A stretch of DNA of 64,000 nucleotides, from the NCBI GenBank assembly GCA_026636295.1, contig CP089458.1, positions 496,001 through 560,000 on the forward strand. Direction: 5' to 3'. This stretch comes from Medakamo hakoo (taxonomy: Eukaryota > Chlorophyta > Trebouxiophyceae > Coccomyxaceae). The translations under genes were made by a program, and so were the position numbers. The notes under the pieces were generated by a model, which was not told the origin of the DNA, made no database searches, and worked only from the letters and a program-made list of their open reading frames with translations. Of this stretch, positions 59,448 to 64,000 are shown piece by piece (position 1 is the stretch's first letter; each line of letters starts with the position of its first letter).

Positions 59448-60608
59448 TCAGCGGTGATGCGACAGCGGCCGCCCGGCTTTGGCCGCCTCCACGGCCTGCT
59501 TCACCCGGTCCGCCACGCCCACCTTGCCGGCCACCCGTTCCTCGCCCACCAGGTCCGCGCCCACGGCGTCCGCCGCGATCCTGAGCAGGTACGCCAACGC
59601 GCGGGGCCCGGTCCGCACCGCGCGCGGCGCCACGGCCGCGACGCCCGCGGCCGCGGGCAGCAGCACGCCGCTGACCGCCCACGCCGGCAGGCGCACGACC
59701 GCGACTTTCCTGCCCGCCGCGCCGCCCGCCAGCCGCCAAAGGGCCGCGTACGACACCGCGTCCGGCCCGCCCAAGCACAGCGTCGCGCCCTCGTCGGCCG
59801 GGCTGGCCAGGCCGGCGACCACGCGCGCGGCCAGGTCGCTCTCCTCCAGCGGCGCGACGCGCGCGGTGCCGCCCCCCACGACGACCGCGGGCACGGCCGG
59901 CAGCCAGGCCGGCGCGTGCACCACCGCGGCCACGATGGGGTCCACGTCCCGGCCCCAGGCCGCGACCTGGACGAGGGTGATGGCGGGCGGGTGCGGCGGC
60001 CGGCCGCCGCCACCGGCCGCGGCCCTCACCGCGTCCGCCTCGGCCGCCCGCAGGCCGGCCACCATCTCTTCTTTGGCCGTCATGTACTCGGACTGCGGCG
60101 GCCGCCCGGCCCTGGCCGCCGCCATGGCATCCAACGCCGGCGCGAAAAAGACGGCGCGGGCCGGCGGGGCGGCCGCCGCGCAGGCGGCGGCGTAGAGCGA
60201 GAGCGGCACGCTCACTTCCGCCGCCCGCATTTCTGCCGTGGGGCAGGTGCGGTTGGCCCGGCCGGCGACGGCGACGAGGAGGGCGGCCGTGCCGGACAGC
60301 TGAGCGGGGGTGGGCAGGCCGCCGGTGGATGCGGGGCAGCGGACGATGGACAGGCGGGCGCCACCGCCCGCCGCCTCGGCAGGGGTGGGTGGCGGCGGCG
60401 GGGCAGGCCGCGTGCCGGCGCCCGCCTCGCGCCCGGCCACGTCCTCCTCCTCCTCACGCCCGCCCAGGGCGACCAGACCGGACACATCCGAACCCGGTCG
60501 CACCAAGGCCCGAACAGAGTAGCCTGCCTGGAGACAGGCTCGGACCAGGCACCGGCCCAGGTACCCGGTCGCGCCGACGACGGCGACTGTGCTTCCGTCT
60601 GCGCGCAT
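59448..60608 (-). CDS. Atypical short-chain dehydrogenase (NAD(P)-binding, NmrA-like)
   Basis: Single exon of 386 residues. A Rossmann start is clear: VAVVGATGYLGRCLVRACLQ with GxxGxxG, then YSVRALVRPGS. Later blocks are FFAPALDAM, SEYMTAKEEMVAGLRAA, with a Tyr and Lys four residues apart, and GGTARVAPLEESDLAARVV. This is the extended/atypical SDR pattern of NmrA-like and divinyl-reductase-like proteins. The divinyl-reductase assignment was considered, but its specific blocks are absent. A Gly/Pro insert lies after the first strand pair. No transit peptide is obvious. Function unknown; an NAD(P)H-linked or sensor role is inferred. Confidence 0.75.
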   Translation of the reverse strand: MRADGSTVAVVGATGYLGRCLVRACLQAGYSVRALVRPGSDVSGLVALGGREEEEDVAGREAGAGTRPAPPPPPTPAEAAGGGARLSIVRCPASTGGLPTPAQLSGTAALLVAVAGRANRTCPTAEMRAAEVSVPLSLYAAACAAAAPPARAVFFAPALDAMAAARAGRPPQSEYMTAKEEMVAGLRAAEADAVRAAAGGGGRPPHPPAITLVQVAAWGRDVDPIVAAVVHAPAWLPAVPAVVVGGGTARVAPLEESDLAARVVAGLASPADEGATLCLGGPDAVSYAALWRLAGGAAGRKVAVVRLPAWAVSGVLLPAAAGVAAVAPRAVRTGPRALAYLLRIAADAVGADLVGEERVAGKVGVADRVKQAVEAAKAGRPLSHHR

Positions 60609-60749
60609 TGAATAGAGTGCGCACAGGGCGATGCGTCACACACAAGCGAAGCGAGAAAAAACGTGCGGGCTGAACTCGTGCCGGTCCTCGCAGCCGCTCT
60701 TCACGCTCGCCTGGCGCACGCACACACACACAACAGCCACTGCGCAGCC

Positions 60750-61493
60750 ATGGCCACCGAAAAGGCCGCCCTCCTCGTCATCGACATGCAGAACGATTTC
60801 TGCGTGCCCGGCGCGCCGCTCTTCGTCGCGGGCGCGCCCGCCATCGCCGACGCGGTGAAAGCTTCGGTCGACGCCGCCCGTGCCAAGTCCATCCCGGTCA
60901 TCTGGGTCGTCCGCGAACACCACGTCTCGGGCGTGGACGCGGAGGTGACGCGGGCGCACCTGTACAAGGACGGGAAAGGGCCGGTCGCGCTCCTGACGGC
61001 GGGTGCGTCTTTTTTTTTTTGTGGCCTGGTCCATCCCCCCCACCCCCACCACCCTCCCGCCCGTTGCGAGACCGGCCGCGCGCTCTCATGCCCCTCCACC
61101 CCACACCCGCGCCCCCACACCCGGCAACACACAGGCTCCGAGCTCATCGACGGCCTGCATCCGGCGGCGGGCGAGCACGTCATCTCCAAGAAGCGCTTCT
61201 CCGCGTTTTGGGGCACGCACCTGGGCTCGATGCTGCGGCGCCTGGGCACGACGCACGTCGTCCTGTGCGGCGTCCAGACGCCCAACTGCATCCGTGCGAC
61301 CGCCTTTGACGCGGTGTCGGACGACTTCCCGGCCGTGTCTGTGCTGGCCGACGCGACGGCATCGGCGACCGACGAGGTGCAGGCCGCCAACCTGGCCGAC
61401 CTGCGGGCGGTCGGCGTCAACACACCCACGGTGGCGCAGTGGAAGGCGTCGCTGGGCGGGGGCGGGCTGGTGGCGCTGCTGTTTGGCAAGTGA
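60750..61493 (+). CDS. Isochorismatase-fold cysteine hydrolase
   Basis: Two exons (60750-61002, 61135-61493) give 203 residues. The cysteine-hydrolase triad is visible: D12 in LLVIDMQNDFC, K104 in VISKKRFSAF, and the nucleophile C136 in LCGVQTPNCIRATAFDA. GTHLGSMLRRLG and FPAVSVLADATAS complete the fold. Members include nicotinamidase, isochorismatase and ureidoacrylate hydrolase; the 'TPNCIR' block is common in plant and bacterial proteins of unclear substrate. No targeting peptide follows from this start; in-frame upstream sequence has no ATG. Head to head with the SDR gene, 141 bp apart. Confidence 0.9.
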   Translation: MATEKAALLVIDMQNDFCVPGAPLFVAGAPAIADAVKASVDAARAKSIPVIWVVREHHVSGVDAEVTRAHLYKDGKGPVALLTAGASFFFCGLVHPPHPHHPPARCETGRALSCPSTPHPRPHTRQHTGSELIDGLHPAAGEHVISKKRFSAFWGTHLGSMLRRLGTTHVVLCGVQTPNCIRATAFDAVSDDFPAVSVLADATASATDEVQAANLADLRAVGVNTPTVAQWKASLGGGGLVALLFGK

Positions 61494-61864
61494 GTGAGGG
61501 CGCGCAGGGGGGAGGGGGGGGGGAGGGGGGCGATGTAGGAAACACGTGCGGGTGGTGTGCGGCGCGGCCTCCTTTTTTTCTTTTTGTTTCCTCCATCCCG
61601 AGTTTCTTTCCATGGGCTCGACAGAGGTGTTCCCTCCCTCCACTCTCACACTCCACGGACGGTGTGGTCGCCCGTCCCCGCCCACGCCATCCCCTCCGCC
61701 TCCCTCTCACGCCCGTTGATGTGTAGCCCAGGGCCGGTCTGATAAAAAAAAGTCAAAAAAATGGGAGGGGGCCGGGCGGTGGGGCAGGCGCACGCAGCCT
61801 TCCCCACCCATCCACCTCAACCGCCTCGCGCAGGGGCCGTCCGTGCTTGTTCCTTCCCTCGTCG

Positions 61865-61902
<38 letters not shown>

Positions 61903-62255
61903 CCCCACAAACAGACAACAAAGTAAGGACTGTGGTCCGGGATGCCTAGTCTCTCTCTCTCTCCGGGTCTGGGGCCTAGTTTCTACGAGGCCCGGGAAGC
62001 CTGGCCCCACAATGGCGCCCACCGTTTTAGAAGATAAAAAAAAACCACCCACCCCATCCGTTTCGCACACGCCCACGCACCGAAAACACACACACACGTA
62101 AAATATAAGAAGCTCACTCGCGCGCAGTGGAGCACGCGAGGTGCTGTGTACACAGGGCATCCGACAGAAAAAAGCGGTTGGTTGCTGAAAAAAATCCAGG
62201 CGGAGCCCTTTCTTTTTCGACAAAAGACAAAAAACAGGAACCTAAACAATAGAGT
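61494..62255. other. Longest gene-free stretch in the window (convergent)
   Basis: This 762-bp stretch lies between two stop codons. It contains a (CT)n tract (61871-61900), a shorter one near 61950-61962, A-runs (61742-61760, 62033-62043) and a patch of lower GC than its surroundings (62020-62255). A short stem GGGCCT/AGGCCC lies near 61970-61992. I recognise no protein or known RNA gene. Confidence 0.5.
61871..61900. repeat. (CT)n dinucleotide tract
   Basis: This is a run of about 14 CT units in the convergent region after the isochorismatase-fold gene. Confidence 0.9.
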
Positions 62256-63984
62256 TCAGAACGCGGCGGGCGCGACGGCCGGCGCCCACGCAGCGGGAGC
62301 AAAGCCGGCCTGGTGCGTGGGCACAAAGACGCCCGCACCCGCTTCGGCGGTGGGGCCGGTCACGCCCGGGCTGGCCGACCTGCGGCCGTCGCCGCCGGTG
62401 GTGCACGTCCCGCCGCCGCCGCCAGAGGAGGAAGACGCACCCTCACGGCGCAGGGCAGACTGCTTCAGGGCGGCTTGCAGCACGGCCGGCGGTGGGGCGG
62501 CAGGCGCGGGCGCGCCCAGGAGCAGGCCGCCCCCCGCCGCGGCGGCCGCCGCAAAGGCAGCGGCCGCGGCCGCGACGGCAGACGCCGCGTCCGCGTCCGA
62601 CCCGGCCCCACCGCCGGGCGTGCGCCCGGCCAGGAGCGTGTCCGCCCACGCCGCCGCGGCGGCCGGGTCGGCAGCGGCGGCGACGGGCGCGGAGGAGGCG
62701 CGGGCGTGGGCCGGCGTGACGCCGCCGCCGGCGCCAAAGGCGCTCCAGGGCGTGGGCGCGACAAACGTCCCCACCGTCCCCGGCGTCGCGGCCGCCAGCG
62801 CCGCCGCCGCCGCCGCCGCCGTGCCGGGCAGGGGCGGCGGCGGCGCGACCGCGTCCTCGCCCGCCAGGGGCGCGGACGCGGCGCGGCCGGCCGGCGTGGA
62901 AAAGGCGGCGCACGCGCCGCCCAGGACGGGCGCGGACGCGGGGCGGGGCGAGGCGGGCGCGGCCGGCCGGCCGCGGCGGCGCGGCCGCTTGGCCGGCCGG
63001 CCCGCCTTCGCCTCTTCGGGCTGGCCGGCCCACCCGCCCGCCAGCAGGCCGTCGCGCAGGGCGCTGGCCACGTGCAAGTCCTCGGCCTCGCCCGTCTCGT
63101 ACGCCACGCGCAGCGTGGCGGCCGCGGGCGTCGGCGTGTGCCCCAGGCGGGCGCGCACCCACGCGCCGTCCGCCGGCCAGAAGACCTCCACCGCCGCGCC
63201 CGCGGGCAAGGCCGCCAAGTCCGCTGCCGTGAGAGGCGTGCGAGGCGCGGCGGCGGTCGCAGCAGCCGGGACCTGCGACGGCGGCGCGGCCGAGCCCGCG
63301 TCGCGCGAGGGGCGGGCCGAGGCGGGCGCCGCCCTTTCGCCCTCGCCCTTCGACCCGCCGCCGCGGCCGTCGTCGCCGTCGAACGTCAGGCGGACGGGGC
63401 GGGGACCACAGCCAGCGTCCACGCGGGCCGACGGCGGGCGGGCGGGCGGGGACGTGGGCGGGACGCAGGTGAGGGGAGGGAGGCGCGGGCCAGCGGCGGC
63501 AGCGGCGGCGGCGGCGGCGCGCTGGGCGGCCGCGACCGCCGCGGCCGCCGCGCCGCCGGGGCGGGGCGCCGGCACCGCCGACCCAGGCTTCACCACCGCT
63601 TTGCCAGACGCCAGCGCCGCCGCTTCGGCCGCCGTCACGTTCTTCACCGTGCCCGTCGTCCAGATGGCGGCGCCCGCGTCGCGGCCGCGGACGGCGCGGG
63701 ACCGCGCCGCGCCGTGCGCCGCGTCCGGCGCCTCGGCCAGCTTGCGCCGCAGCCAGGCCCCGTTGTTGGACGCGGTGTGGTGGCCAAAGGCTTGCAAGAA
63801 CAGGGCGCGCAGGGCGGGCACGCCCAGGCCCTCGAGGTCGCTGGCATGGGGCCGTGGGTGGGTGCGTGGGAGAAAGGGGTGAGAGGGGGCGGGAGTGGCG
63901 TGTGGTAGGGTGCCACGCACGCAAAAAAAAACAGGAGGCAGCGAGAGCTCGCCCGCCCTCATCACCAACGCACCGTGGGTTCAT
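62256..63984 (-). CDS. Nuclear-type protein with Tudor-like domain and LRxLF..FG..T motif
   Basis: Two exons in order (63974-63984, 62256-63840) give 531 residues. Exon 1 is only 11 nt (Met-Asn-Pro plus two bases). Exon 2 opens with a conserved helical motif (GVPALRALFLQAFGHHTASN, then NGAWLRRKL), of a kind found in plant and algal chromatin-associated proteins. A Tudor-like segment lies at about 205-265: VEVFWPADGAWVRARLG and LRVAYETGEAEDLHVAS. A basic Arg/Lys cluster (AKRPRRRGRPA) suggests nuclear import or AT-hook-like DNA binding. The remainder is Ala/Gly/Pro low complexity. The tiny first exon rests on a clean donor, matching phase and the conserved motif starting right after the junction. 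Confidence 0.6.
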
Positions 63985-64000
63985 GCCGCCACCGCCAATC

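Noticed and set aside
59448-60608. Divinyl chlorophyllide 8-vinyl reductase
   Set aside because: The Rossmann start fits many SDRs. The DVR-specific downstream blocks were not found, so only a general SDR call is made.

Overview
The window is nuclear DNA of a green alga with a compact, very GC-rich genome. Evidence: genes carry short GT-AG introns; the thylakoid proteins PsbX, CHL27, GUN4 and VIPP1 have N-terminal targeting extensions; PsbX is nuclear-encoded and intron-split, as in the green lineage; BiP ends in HDEL and GRP94 in KDEL. I count 35 protein genes in 64 kb (about one per 1.8 kb) and 44 inferred introns. I see no tRNA, rRNA, CRISPR array, transposon or virus-like element. I do not name a species.

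Layout. 1-2.4 kb: a RING-finger gene (cut by the left edge) head to head with a fibrillin-like gene. 2.6-13.3 kb, all plus: CHL27 (Mg-protoporphyrin ester cyclase), a pseudo-receiver protein, GUN4, and a large PXA-PX-nexin_C membrane protein. 13.8-21.1 kb: PsbX and GRP94 (minus), then BiP (plus); the two ER chaperones share a 221-bp head-to-head promoter. 21.4-33.8 kb: IPK1 and VIPP1 (minus), FAN1 nuclease (plus), an RPA34-like Pol I subunit (minus), then a SAP/Rho-N protein, POP1 and NAR1 (plus). 33.8-44.9 kb: a PB1-kinase and a divergent small GTPase (minus), a GH5 enzyme (plus), a PTB-like RRM protein (minus), mitochondrial ATP synthase beta and an exported orphan (plus). 45.2-53.1 kb: a secreted dirigent/AOC-like barrel protein and succinyl-CoA ligase alpha (minus), thioredoxin y (plus), a BCL7-like small protein and a type II membrane glycosyltransferase-like protein (minus), a metallophosphoesterase (plus). 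53.3-64 kb: an MFSD5-type transporter (minus), a peroxisomal-type Nudix hydrolase and tRNA dimethylallyltransferase (plus), a Pro-rich secreted protein and an atypical SDR (minus), an isochorismatase-fold hydrolase (plus) and a Tudor-like protein (minus).

How genes work together. Two regulators or enzymes of the chlorophyll branch (CHL27, GUN4) lie within 5.6 kb on one strand around a degenerate response-regulator gene; PsbX and VIPP1, also thylakoid proteins, lie further along. GRP94 and BiP are obligate partners in ER folding and are placed so that one promoter could serve both. Ten head-to-head gene pairs occur, several with under 200 bp between start codons.

The most general signal is in the introns: their 5' parts are G/T-rich and their 3' parts are A/C-rich without a polypyrimidine tract, so the two ends of an intron are often complementary. 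Two isolated RNA-like hairpins (48784-48832, and 14464-14530 inside a psbX intron) are not explained by any gene. Exon boundaries were set by reading splice signals and family conservation by eye, without transcript data.
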